Source: Anaeramoeba flamelloides (Eukaryota > Metamonada > Anaeramoebidae). Taken from it: a stretch of DNA of 64,000 bases. This document shows positions 23,619 through 35,297 of the stretch, in pieces. The stretch is taken from contig JANTQA010000036.1 in NCBI GenBank assembly GCA_027625915.1, positions 4,087,501-4,151,500 of the forward strand, read 5' to 3'. The position numbers and the translations under genes were made by a program. How positions within the stretch are numbered: position 1 is the stretch's first letter; each line of letters starts with the position of its first letter. Below the pieces are notes generated by a model that did not search any database, was not told the origin of the DNA, and saw only the letters and a program-made list of their open reading frames with translations.

Positions 23619-25610
23619 GGGGTGGCAGCGTATATAATATATATCGTCATATTATTAAATTTTATATTAATATATATTATAGTTAGGTATAAAATAAATA
23701 AAAATAAAAAAAAAAAAAAAATTGTTTACTTGAATCCATTTCCAATACCCCAAATTCGAACTGAATTGTATCTTGAACTTGTCACAATAAGTGGTGCAAC
23801 AGGACAAGGCGCCATTGTAAATATACCTTCTTCATGAGCCTTACATTTGTTTAAGATAGTTGCATTATTGATGTCTTCTTTTCGGAGTAAGTTTTTAACA
23901 TTCTTTGTGTTTGACAATAATTTTTTCAGTTCTTCATTTTCGATTTGATCTTCAAAGCCATCAATATTACTTTCTTCTAGTACATTCTCTTCGTCTGTAT
24001 TTTGTTTGACTTGAATTTCCCAAGATTTGATATATCCGTCTGCTGATGCGGTAAGAATAACTGCGCCGCCTTTAACTAAAACAACCTTCTTAACATCCCC
24101 TTTGTGTCTTTTGATCGTTTCCTCTTGCAGTCTGGTGTTGATATTCCATTTCATGGCCTGGTTATCTCTTGCGCCACTCCAAAGATAAATTCCATCTTGT
24201 TGCCAGGACAAAGTCACAATATCACCTCGGTGTCCTTCAATAATTCGATCTTGAACAACAGTGACACCTGATTTGTCGTTTTTTTTGTCTCCTTCTTGGT
24301 TTCCAAAATATTTTAATAATTTTGTGGTGTTCCATAATTTAATAACACTATCCCTTCCAGAACTCGCTAGAAGTGAATTACTTGGACAAAACGAAAGAAC
24401 AAGAATGGCTGTTTTATGTGCATTAACAGTTTCAATACAAACAACTCTTTCGCCTAATTTTTTAATATTTTTTTAAAAAGAAATTATAAAATTAAAAGTT
24501 TTAATCGGGGTTATTCATTTTGTTTTTTTTTTTTAAATAATTTTTCAATTTATTTTTCTTTTCTTTGAATAGATTTCAGAATGTATTGGTTTAAAAGATC
24601 GTGTTTCATCTTATCTTATTAAAAAATAAATTGATCATACAAATTAGTCATTTAATTTCTGGATAATGAAAGATGATTCAATAGAAAGAATTTTGAAAAA
24701 GAAAGGTAAACGAGAAGGAAATTAAAAAAAAAAAAAATAAAAAAAGTTTTGCTGGAAAAGGGTAAAAAATTTTTTTTTTTTTTCTTCTTTGGTTTCAAAA
24801 AAAAAAAAAAAAAAAATAGAAAAAGAAAAAACATTGCAAATTACAAAAGAAAATGTTTTCAAGGTAATTTTTTTTAAAGTCTGTTAATTTTAAAGCGTAC
24901 TAAGATTGATAAACTAAAAAAAAAAACAGAAAAATTTTTAAAAAAAAAAAAAAAATTAAAAATTACCTCTCATATCCCAAATTTTGAGAGTAGAATCAGC
25001 AGATCCAGTAATTAAACACTTTCCGTCTTGGATAAATTCAAAACACTCAACTGTTCCTTGGTGAGCGTTTTGGTAATTGTCTGGTGATATTCTCTGTTTT
25101 AAGGTGCTGTTTTCAAGATCCCAAACAAAGATTCCTTCAAAACCACCAGAGATAAGTATAGGCCTAGTTGGATGGAAAATTAAAGAACTAACGGGCTTGG
25201 TATGACCTTCGAGTGATGTGGTAATTTGGAAATTAAGCACAGTTTGCTGTCCGCGCTTATTTTCAATTTTTTTAATAATATAAATGGAGTAATTTCCTAT
25301 TGTCCCAAATGAAAAAAGTCAAAATGAAGAAATGAAGAAGCCAATTAAGGTTGTTGGTTGTTAGTAAACGTAAAAAGTTATATTAGTTTTTCTTGGTTTG
25401 GGTGTTGTTTCTTAATTAGTGAAGAAAATTTAAAACATGAAAGAAAGAATGCAAACCTGAAACAAAGGTAAGATACATCCCATTTTTTGACCATGCAACA
25501 GGTGTTTCTGGCTGGACACCAACAACGTGAAGTGGAGTACGGCATGTTGGAATTGACATACCAATTGGTTTTTTGTCTTTAATTATCTCGTCTTCTTCGG
25601 AGCTACTCAT
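22240..25610 (-). CDS. Double WD40-propeller protein (14 blades), four exons
   Basis: Exons on the minus strand: 25610-25457, 25296-24967, 24453-23730 and 23431-22240, giving 799 residues. Exons 1-3 encode blades 1-7 (for example GSADSTLKIWDMR, SSGRDSVIKLWNT, TSSRYNSVRIWGIG). Exon 4 encodes seven more (SASSDFKLITWKL, STGNDHKMIVWKVKE, SWDRTVKIWNF, SENGLIRIWPSY) and a charged coiled-coil-like tail. The third intron is the uncertain part: without it, exon 3 reads on one codon to TAA (23726-23728), and exon 4 could start its own gene at ATG 23430. A GTAAAC donor and a poly-A/TAG acceptor join in frame, so one gene is preferred. WD40 propellers are scaffolds; no specific family is recognised. Confidence 0.85.
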
Positions 25611-26394
25611 GTTGTTTCGTTATTGAAGGATTAATTAAAAAAAAAAAAAAAAGAAAAAATTTTTGAAACAAAAAAAAGAAAAATGAAAGCGAAATACTTT
25701 TGTCAAACAAGTTTGAGGATTTTTATGAAAAGGAAAAATATACTTTCCACAACTTTTTTTTGGAACTCAAATAAAGTTTTCTAATTGTCCAAAATGCCAT
25801 TTTTATTATTAGTTTGTTCTTAACTCCATAAATTGTTTCCTATTGATAAAGTTTTTGGATTAAAAAATAAATCAAATATTTTATTTCCATTGAGGAGTCC
25901 TTCGACAAAAAAGAGTTCTTGTTTAAGACGATCCTTTTTTTTTCAAGTTTTAACAATCTCCAAGATTTTTGGTTTCTATTTTATTAATATTTAAACTTGA
26001 TAGTTTTTTTGAACAAGTAAACTTATTTTAGGCAAACCGAAGAAGTACTTGATATTTTAGAGAACCATTTCGTTATCAAATAAAATTTCTTTTAATTTGT
26101 TAATTATTTTAAATGACAATTAAGTGTTGTTACAATTTTTTCTTCAATTGTCCTGTTGGTAATTTTTCTTTTTTTAGTTTGACTTTTTCAAATTATTTTA
26201 TTGACAACAATGTTAAATAATTCTTTTAAAATATGTTGGTATGGAAAATATCATATATAAAGAATTGTTTTAAGTGACTAGTAAACTTAAAAAAAGTCTT
26301 GTAGTAAATTTAATAACAAATTCAAAAAAATTTTATTTCATCGAGAAATCGGAAAAAGAAACAAAAAGCGGAGTACTTTAAAGGCTGAACTCAC

Positions 26395-27600
26395 TTTTAA
26401 TATTATTTTTAGAAATGTTTTATTGTTATTTAAAAGTTTGATCCATTTTACTCATTTTTGAAAAGCACAAAATCGAAAATAGATTTTATGAATTATTTTA
26501 AAAAAAATTATTCTTTGGAAGAAGAAACAAAAGATTTTGATCTACAAAGAAAGGTGAATTAAAATAGACTTTAAAAATAATACCACACAAGTTTTTATTA
26601 ACTCGGTCTAAGGGTTCTACTTAATTTCAAAAAAATCACAATTATTATTTTGATCTTGGAAAAATTGAATATATTTATTTAAAGAACAATATACATCAAT
26701 TCTTGAATTTTTATTCAAAAAAACAAAAAAAAAAAAGAAACACAATCCAAACCATTAATTTAAAAAATGAACCCAAAATACATTTTCTTAAACCTGTGAA
26801 ATTCAACTTATAACCTAAAGAAATAGCCTTTGGTGTGAGTATTTTAAGGTCTGTAAGAGGAAATTATTTTCCTTACTTAATAAAAAAAAATAACAATTTG
26901 ATTATTTTTAACCAATAATTGATTAACCACTCTAAATTATTACAGTGAATTGGTAATAGTCCAACGATTAAATACCCCAAATAGACATTATTATTATTTC
27001 ACATTTTTTTTAAATATTTTACAAACATATAAAATTAATAAAAATTAATAATTTAAATATAAGAAATAGAATAAATATTTTCAAAAAACTAATTTTAAGA
27101 ATAAAAAGTTGGTTATTTATAGTCTTAATAATTTAAAAAACAATAATTACACAGTCTTTTAAATTTCAAGTAATTGAATACATGTTTGTTAATAACAATA
27201 AAAGTTCAATATTATTCTTATCTTCAAAGATTCAATATTTGATTTATTAGTTTTAAATTTTTGAAACAAGATTAAACTTACAAGATTACTTATTTTATAA
27301 AAACACATAGAAATCACTAAATGTGAGATTTTTTACAGATTAAAAAAGTTTTGAAAATTTTTCTTTTTATTTTTTAGATCGAAAAATTGAAACAAAAAAG
27401 ACAAGTCATTTTTTGTTTATAATTAAATTGGAGAAAATGAATTCTTTTCAAAAAGATAAATAATTTCTCTAAAGTTGATAAAAAGGTTTGATTATCAGGT
27501 TTAATCATACCCTTGTGAAAATAATTATTCTATCACCTTATTGAAATAATTAATAAGAGTTAATTACCGCACCCTCATGTCATTACCCTTATTGGAAGAC
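26395..27600. repeat. Dispersed repeat K, copy 2
   Basis: Collinear with 16370-17690. Matching anchors include GTTTGATCCATTTTACTCAT (16.4 kb: TTCTGATCCATTTTAATCAA), AATACCACACAAGTTTTT and CCCTTGTGAAAATAATTA. Identity looks about 65-70% by eye. No ends or coding frame could be defined. Confidence 0.65.
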
Positions 27601-29035
27601 AGGAAGAATAATTCCCTTTTATCTTGAAATTGCCAGTCTATTTATTTCCTCCGAGATCATTTCATTTCAAAAGGTAAAAAAGTCTTTTAAGAAAAAAAGT
27701 AGAACAAAAGTAAAAATATAATATACTAATTTTTTGAAAAAAAATCGATTTTTAAAAAAAACCAACATTGTAAACAATAAACACTTTAGATACTTGGTAA
27801 AACGCATGACTAAAAAGAAAATCCACACCCCTTTTTTAGAGAAGATATACACAGTAAAGAATCGAATCCACTAACAATAAACCATGGTGGAAGTTATATT
27901 GATATATTTAAATTTCTATTATAAAAGATAAAAATGTAAAAAGTGAAGGACCAAATATAAAAAATTCTCTGAAAAAATAGAGTTAACTTTCAAAAATTTT
28001 TAGCCCTTCAAAAAAATAACAAAAAATTTCAAAAAATTGAAAAAAATCATAAAAAAATTTTTAATAAATTCAATTCACAATTAAATTCTAATTAAATTAT
28101 CAAAGTGTTTAAATTCAAAATATATTTGATCTTTTATAAACTATTTGATAGTATATTATATGCTATAACGGAATGTAGATAAAAAAATTTGCTCACATGC
28201 ACTGAAAATGGGGCATTTTGTTATACTACATTTATCCCTTTCATAATTGAAACTTTATCGCCCGCCCCATACATTGAACGATGGCACTAATTGTTATCAA
28301 ATACATTTTTTGGAGAATAAATTCTTTATTTTTAAAATATTGTTTTATTCAAAAAAGTTTTTTTTTTTATGAAAAGTCCATTTTTACAGAAACTTATTAT
28401 TTTTTTTTGTAAAAAAAATCCACTAATGGATTTTGTTGAGAAAAATAAAATAAATATGAAGTAGGTTTTGTTTTAAATATTCAAATTAAAAATTCATAGT
28501 ATAAATAAAATGAGAATAAAAATATTTAAAACTTGATTCTAATTGACTTAAAAAAATTGTGAAAATGCCAAATTTTGTAATGTTTTATTTTTAATTATAA
28601 ATCTTACTTAAAATTGTATTATTTGATAAATAGAATTAAATATCAAGACAAAATCTTAAAGGTGCAAAGGAATTGCTAAAATATTGAAGGACTAGACTAA
28701 TAACTATTTATTTTTGAAAAAAGATTGAAAACAAAAAAAATATAAAATTGTGAAAATTCTTTATTCGCAGTAAGATTTCCTATTAAAATAATAGAATTAC
28801 TTTGAAAACAATTTACTTGGGGGTTCTTCATAAATTTTAAATTCAGAAAATTTCAATTAAAATTTCTACTAACAATAAGTTTTCAATACTCAAATATCTC
28901 CTTATCAGAATCAAAAAAAAAATAATCTCCCGTTTTGTATTCTAGGCAAAAGGTAATTTTTGTAAATAATAGCATTTACAAGTGTCAATTGATCTTTAGA
29001 AGTGGGAAAATTTATTTTATTCAAATGGAGTAATT

Positions 29036-29599
29036 TAAGGTTTATAATCCCTAAAATTTGAAAAAATATTATCTTGTACCCAGCGTTGCAACATATTATT
29101 TTGGTTCTTCACTGATCGATCCTCAGCTCAGTATGAATGATACTAGTGTTTCAAAAAGACAATTTTTGGCAATTTATTTTTTTTTTTTTTAAAATCAGAA
29201 ATGAAGAGTGTAAGAATAATTGGCTTGAACGTTAAGTTATGAAAAAATGTTGTTTGTGTGTTGTAACTTGATATTGTTATTTAGGGCGGTTTTTATTTGG
29301 GTTTTTAAAAAAATTTATTTTTTTTTTTTTAGTTAATTGAGCTAAAGGGAAATAAATATTTCATTAGTAATCCAAAAAGAAAAATTCACATTTAAATATC
29401 TAACAACCTATTCATCTTACAATCCTCAATATTTTGAACAGGCAAAATAAATTCATAAATACATTCCGAACCATTGCCTTTTTGAACCACTATAAAAAAT
29501 AATACCAAGTTGAATATAGAAAAGCTAAGAACCAAAATAACAAATGCCTCAGCGGACACAAAATAATCCTTTCCACAGTTTTAGGGATTGTAAACTATA
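29036..29599. mobile_element. Inverted-repeat element family I
   Basis: About 564 bp. Left end TAAGGTTTATAATCCCTAAA; complement of the right end TATAGTTTACAATCCCTAAA. The next inner blocks are also inverted (TTATTTTGGTTCTTnnnTGA). TA lies at both ends. A fragment of the same family lies at 19099-19210. Non-coding. Confidence 0.75.
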
Positions 29600-31526
29600 C
29601 TGATAAATTGCAATTTATGCTTGGAAATTTTTACTTGATTTTCCTTTTGAAAATATTAAGATGAAGCTTTTTGTAAAGTATTTTATTGGTTTAGATGTTA
29701 AGAAACTCTGTAAAATTAGGTTGTTGTTCAAAATATTCTTTCTCCTCGGCTGTTTGATAAGAAACAGTTCGAAGATTTATAAAAATGGAAATTGATCTAA
29801 CCATTGTGAAAAAAATTTGATTCATTAAAAAAAATTGGGTCAGTCAAAAATTTGTTTTCATTTTTGAAATAGTAAATATTAGCAAAATGATTTTCGATCA
29901 AAGTAAAATATTATGAACAAATCTTATGTTTAAGAAAAACCAAAGTCATTACCAATGATAATTTTCAAAGTTAATATTAAATTGTTGCATTTTGAACTTT
30001 TAGAATTACTGTGGAAATCTAAAAAACAAAAATTGTAATTTTAATTGTTAACTTTACTAAAAAAACAAGAGAACTATTTATTAGGAAATATTAAAATCTA
30101 TTAATTCAATAAGATATTTATAATGTTTAATTAACGCATATTTATCAAGGTTAATCTTAAATACCCTTTTAAACCAAATTGAATCATAAAATCTTCCAAA
30201 AAAGCTATTTTTTCAGAAGAGATTGTTTTCCACTAATATTTTACAATCAAAACTTCAAAATAGCGAAATATCAAGATTGTCGAAACCATTTAAATTCTAA
30301 AAATCCCCATATACAAACTTTAATTTAAACCAGTTATTAATTTTTGGTCTTCCCAAACAATGAATAACTTGATCTTGGAATGTAATCTAATTAAAAAAAA
30401 TTAACATTTTTGCTTAAGTTTACAATTAAACTTACAATTTTTGTTTTTTAGAGTTCCACAGTAATTCTAAAAGTTCAAAATGCAACAATTTAATATTAAC
30501 TTTGAAAATTTTCATTGGTAATGACTTTGGTTTTTCTTAAATGTAAGATTTGTTCATAAAATTTTACTTTGATCGAAAATCATTTTGCTAATATTTACTA
30601 TTTCAAAAATGAAAACAAATTTTTGAACTGACCAAATTTTTTTTAATGACTCAAATTTTTTTCACAATGGTAAAGTTTTTTTGAGATTTTTTAGAATTTA
30701 TCAGTAATGGGATGAATTTTTGATTTGGATAAAATTTTTAATTGATACCATCTCTCAAGGAAATGTATTTTTTTGCAAAGTAAGAGAATAATAGTCAAGT
30801 CTACCAAGGAAATTTATTTTTCGTTCAGGAAAGATAATTTTTTAAGATTAAGGATCTGTTTTATGGATTGTAAAAAATTTTTCAATTACTTTTTATAACA
30901 ATATATAAATATTTAATCCAATCTAAAAGTTTCACAGGATCTCAAGTCTTTTGAAATAAGTATGTAATGTAAAAGATGAAATTAATATGGTTTAAGGAAT
31001 GTGGACTGATATTTAAATCATATGTATTGAGTGAGGAATTAGAAAATTTACAAAATCAAAAAATATGTATGAAAACAAAAAAGAAAAAAGGGAAAACACA
31101 AAGAAGTGGAAAATTACTTTTCAAAAAGACAACCAAAATTATTTAACATTCTATAATAATAAAATGTTTAAATCAATCCAAAAGAACACTATATTAAATA
31201 AACAGTTTGTGAATCACTTTTCTAGGTTTATACAACTTTTATTCACTGAGTATATAATAGATGAAATGTATAAATTATCGATAATGTTACTGAGAGATTC
31301 CAAAAAATTTTAAAATCAATTTTTAGTTCAAATACCAATTTTGAAAATCTTTGAACTGTTTCTTATCAAACAGTCCAGGACAAAGAAAATTTTGAACAAC
31401 AACCTAATTTTACAGAGTTTATTAACATTTGACCAGATAAAATGCTTTACTCAAAGCATGATCAGAATAATTTCAAAAAGGAAAATCAAGAAAAAATTTC
31501 CAAACACAAAATGTAATTTATCAGTA
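29598..31526. mobile_element. Foldback element J with about 460-bp arms
   Basis: The left arm 29600-30062 starts CTGATAAATTGCAATTTATG; the right arm ends ...TTTATCAG at 31524; TA flanks both. The right arm is split: 30395-30675 pairs with the inner left arm, 31337-31524 pairs with the outer left arm, and about 660 bp (30676-31336) has no partner, so it looks inserted. A frame reading FELFLIKQ-x-R-x-K-x-ILNNN and onward for over 50 codons is open in both arms. The family is unrecognised. Confidence 0.8.
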
Positions 31527-32057
31527 TTGTCTGTAAAAAAGATGAGAATTAAAATCCCTTTCACTAATCTGAAATACTTGGTTTAAACTTAACGAACTTT
31601 ATGATTAATTTTAATTTTTCTGCATTATTTGAAAAGAACTCTTAAAAATTTATAATCAAAGCAACCAAAAACAACATAAAAATAAATGGAAAATCCCTTT
31701 TGAATTAATTTCAGGAAACTCGAGTTTCGAAAAACACAAGTCGCAAAAGTATTTTTTCAAAAAAATATTTCGATTATGATCAAAACCAAAAGAACTGAAT
31801 TCCAACAGTTATATGAAAAAAAAAATGATTGAGATTCCATGTTGTCTTTTGTGAGGGGAAAAACAGGACAAAAAAAAAGATAAAAATTTTGGTTTTAAAA
31901 AAAATTTGCAGATAACATAATGATTTCAAAAATATAAAGTAAAAGTATCCGATAAAATACTTTTCTGAATTAACTGTTGAATTTCTTTTTGTAAAATAAC
32001 AATGAATAAAAAATTTTTTCATTTGTTTTTTTTTCCATCCGTTTTTTCCAAAAATTT

Positions 32058-33191
32058 ATGGAAACACTGAAAGGTATTTATGAAGCGGTTGAAACAAACA
32101 CTTACCAAACATTAAAATGCAGAACAAGGCAATTAAAAACAAATGTGGGAACATACCACTTACCAGATTTATGTTATATAATTAAGGAACATAAAAAAGG
32201 ATCGGAAAGTCAGGAGATTGGGTATTATCATTACGTCCATGGGCTTGAATTTTGTGAAAGGTGTGGTTCAATTGAAAACTACACCAATGATTTGCTTGAT
32301 CGACAAAGAGAAGAAACAAGCAAAAAGAAGATGAAAAAAAATGGGACTTATCGGATCAAGCACTTAATTTATTCAACTTACAATCCCTTTTCGCAGGTTG
32401 ACGTTCAGTTTAGAGTAAAAATTAACGACCACAAAAGCCAATTTGAAGAAAAAACAAAAGAAAAAGTGAATAAGGACAAAGGACAAGAAACAAAAGAACA
32501 AGCTGATAAGAAAAAAGAAAAAGAAAAAGAAAAAGAAGAAGAAAAAGGCAAAGAAAAAGAAATGGAAATGGAAATGAAAAGGGAATATTGTGATCTTTCA
32601 GGAAATAAAATTGAAAAACTATTGATCGACGAAGATTTATTTTGGTGTGAGTTAAGGGTGTCTTCTTTTATTCGGACTTTTTGTCAGAAGAAGGTAGCTA
32701 ATGACTGTGTCCCAACAAGAGCACTAAATTCCAAAGATCCAATCAGGGATGATAATTCTTCGATTTTAAACGACATCACACAACTAATTGAAAAAAAGAG
32801 AATCTTAAAAATCTCTGGGATTTACACCAAACTGTTACCAAGTCTTGTGGCTAATAGATTTATTCGATCAGTGGAAAGATGGTTTCTTCAAAATTGTCGG
32901 TTTCGACAAGCAATTGCCTATTGGAAAAAATTAATGAAAGAAATTGATCCTTGCTTTGTTGTGCCACTTGCAAGAGTCAAAAGAAAGCAAGGAAAATTCA
33001 AAGAAAGCACAAAGCTATTAAAAAGTGTTTTGAATAATTCCCAAAAAGAAAAACAAGCCAGAGTAACCTTCAAGAGAAATGAAAAAATGGAAGACAAAGA
33101 AGAACAAAAAGAACAAGAAACAAAAGAACAACAGACAAAAGAAGAAGAAGAAGAAGAAGAAGAAGAAGAAGAAGAAGAAGAAGAAGAAGAA

Positions 33192-33223
<32 letters not shown>

Positions 33224-35297
33224 AGAAAAAGACCATTTTATTCAAGATCAATTAATGATTCCTGTTCAAATTCAGCTGATCAAATCATTAATGCACATCT
33301 CGCCAAAAAAGGCATTATCTACCGCACGAAACTTGTCGGAGATAATGCCATTTGTTCCAGAATTTGGAATTTTACAGACAAGATGTTGCATAAAGTGTAA
33401 TATGTTTAAGGAAGCAATCCAACAATTATCTACGATTCAAATACAATCCAATTTATTTGGGGGAACAAAAAACGCACAAGAAAAAAAAAAAGAAAAAGTA
33501 AAGTACCCACAACCAAATAGATATACTGAACCAAAAAATATCAGATGGGAATTGTCCCAAAAGGACACAGACCAAAAATTATTCGGGTCTTCACAAAATG
33601 AAAATTTTACTCCGTTTTTAATAAGCACGAAAATCAAAGATCCAATATTCAACAAAATTTATTCTTGCTTAATCACGATCTATAACAAAATTGGAAATCA
33701 AAAATTTAATTCGATCATTTCTTTTGAAAATAATTCTTTATTTATGTCACACCTAAATAATATGTATAAAAACGATTCACTTTATTTAGAAGACATTTCA
33801 ACAAAATCTGAAGACCCTAATAAAAAGCTAGATTCAAAATTAAATTCGCTATCAAGTAATTATTTTGGAGAATTGGATCAAAATTATAATAATTTTAATT
33901 CTGATTCAGATTTAACTACAAGATCTAATCCAAAAAATAATTTGGGAAACAATTCATCAAAATATACATCTACTACATCCACAGCAGCTGCATTGACTTC
34001 AACTTCAACTTTTTCATCTATTTCGAGATCAACTTCAACTAATGTCTTTTCAGATCTGCAATTTTCCAAATCATCATTAAGATCAAAACAGAAGGAAAAA
34101 AAGATGCAAAAAATAGAAAAAAAAGAAGACCCCAAAGAAAACAAGGAAAGGGAAGAAAGCAAAGAAAAGGAAGAAAACAAAGAAAAAGAAGAAAACAAAG
34201 CAAACAAAAGAAAAAATAAAAAAAAACATCTTTTTAAATTCCAACAAATAATTAATAATCTTGATTCTATTTCCGAAGAAAAAGAAACTGAAACCAGTTG
34301 CAAAGATATGGGTTTATGGGAACCAGAAATCGATGAAATGGGATGGTTTTTTAGAAAAAGGGGGAGTGAATTGGAATTAATGAAAAAATTAAATTGGGAC
34401 AAAAAATATTCTTTTAAAGATGAGAAAAAAAAAGCTAAAAAAAATTATAAAAAAATCAAATTAAAAAAATATGAGAGACTTTTGAATTTTGGCTATTTGG
34501 CAGACATTGAAGAAAACAAAAATTCATACAAGTATAATTCAAAAAAAAAAAATAAACAGAAATCCCAAGCAACAACAAAAAAAAATGAAGAAAAAACAAC
34601 AAATAAAATGGAAACTCAAAATAAAACCAACATTAAAAAAAGTTCTCATGGGAAATTAAATAAGAAAAAAAACAGACAAAAAAGGATTTTTAGTGATAGT
34701 AATATTAACAAAAAGAAATATTTACCCACCATAAACAAATACCATCAACAACTTCCAGGGGGGGAAATTATTTATCAACATGGATTCAAAAAAATTTTAG
34801 AGACTTTCAGATCCAATCAACAACTATTTTCAGAATTATCAAAGGTTAAAAAAAAAAATACTATACTTTCCAGTAAAAAAACCTACAGCGCCCAATTAAA
34901 TTGGTCTCTGTATGGCGATTTGAGTTTTCAACTTCATAGATTAGAAAAGGCAACATGTTGCTATGTTTATTCGATAAATATAAAAAAAAAATTAAACCCT
35001 ATTTCATTGCAAGTTCATTTGAAATTATTATCAATATTTAATAAACACAAACAATTTGAAAAATCTTTCGAATTATTAAAAAATATTTTCTTATTATGGC
35101 CCAAAACTAAAAAAACAATTACACAGCAAATTACGATTCTAAACACTTTGAAATATTCTGTTTTTAATATAATATCGGACATAGGAATAAAACAATTTTT
35201 ACATTATCTTGAAAACTCAAATGAAGATTTTATTGATAGAATTTTTAAATATGTGCAATTAGCAAAAATTTATAAAATTGATGGCTATGATAGATAA
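32058..35297 (+). CDS. ChAPs-like TPR protein (putative Chs5-Arf1-binding family)
   Basis: Intronless, 1,079 residues, ATG at 32058, TAA at 35295. The N-terminus (VGTYHLPDLCYIIKEH, then GYYHYVHGLEF) resembles the opening of fungal ChAPs proteins (Bch1/Bud7: GxFxDLGPPDL..., GxxFYCxG). A central region (about 270-325) and the C-terminus (about 955-1070) look like TPR helices, for example WSLYGDLSFQLHRLEKATCC. ChAPs proteins are Arf1-dependent cargo adaptors (exomer) at the trans-Golgi. Between these parts are long low-complexity stretches: Lys/Glu (about 135-175), a poly-Glu run of about 30 residues from a GAA microsatellite, Ser/Thr/Asn (about 600-675) and Lys-rich (about 795-900). A generic TPR protein is the alternative. 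Frame and expression look intact, but the family call is tentative. Confidence 0.6.
33141..33228 (+). repeat. (GAA)n microsatellite encoding poly-Glu
   Basis: Almost pure GAA for 88 bp, with one GAG, inside the ChAPs-like gene. It is likely to vary in length between strains. Confidence 0.95.

Larger units (their letters stand above)
25611..32057. other. AT-rich intergenic DNA with several repeats
   Basis: A 6.4-kb divergent interval between the WD40 gene (-) and the ChAPs-like gene (+), so it must hold both promoters. No gene is supported. It contains dispersed repeat K copy 2 (26395-27600), a coding-like patch (about 28180-28302), family I (29036-29599) and the foldback element J (29598-31526), which abuts family I at a shared TA. 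Confidence 0.6.

Noticed and set aside
33018-33251. Phe-rich minus-strand frame opposite poly-Glu
   Set aside because: Complement of the GAA microsatellite in the ChAPs-like gene.
33884-34402. 172-codon minus-strand frame
   Set aside because: Antisense of the ChAPs-like gene, composition dictated by Lys/Glu/Ser codons on the plus strand.
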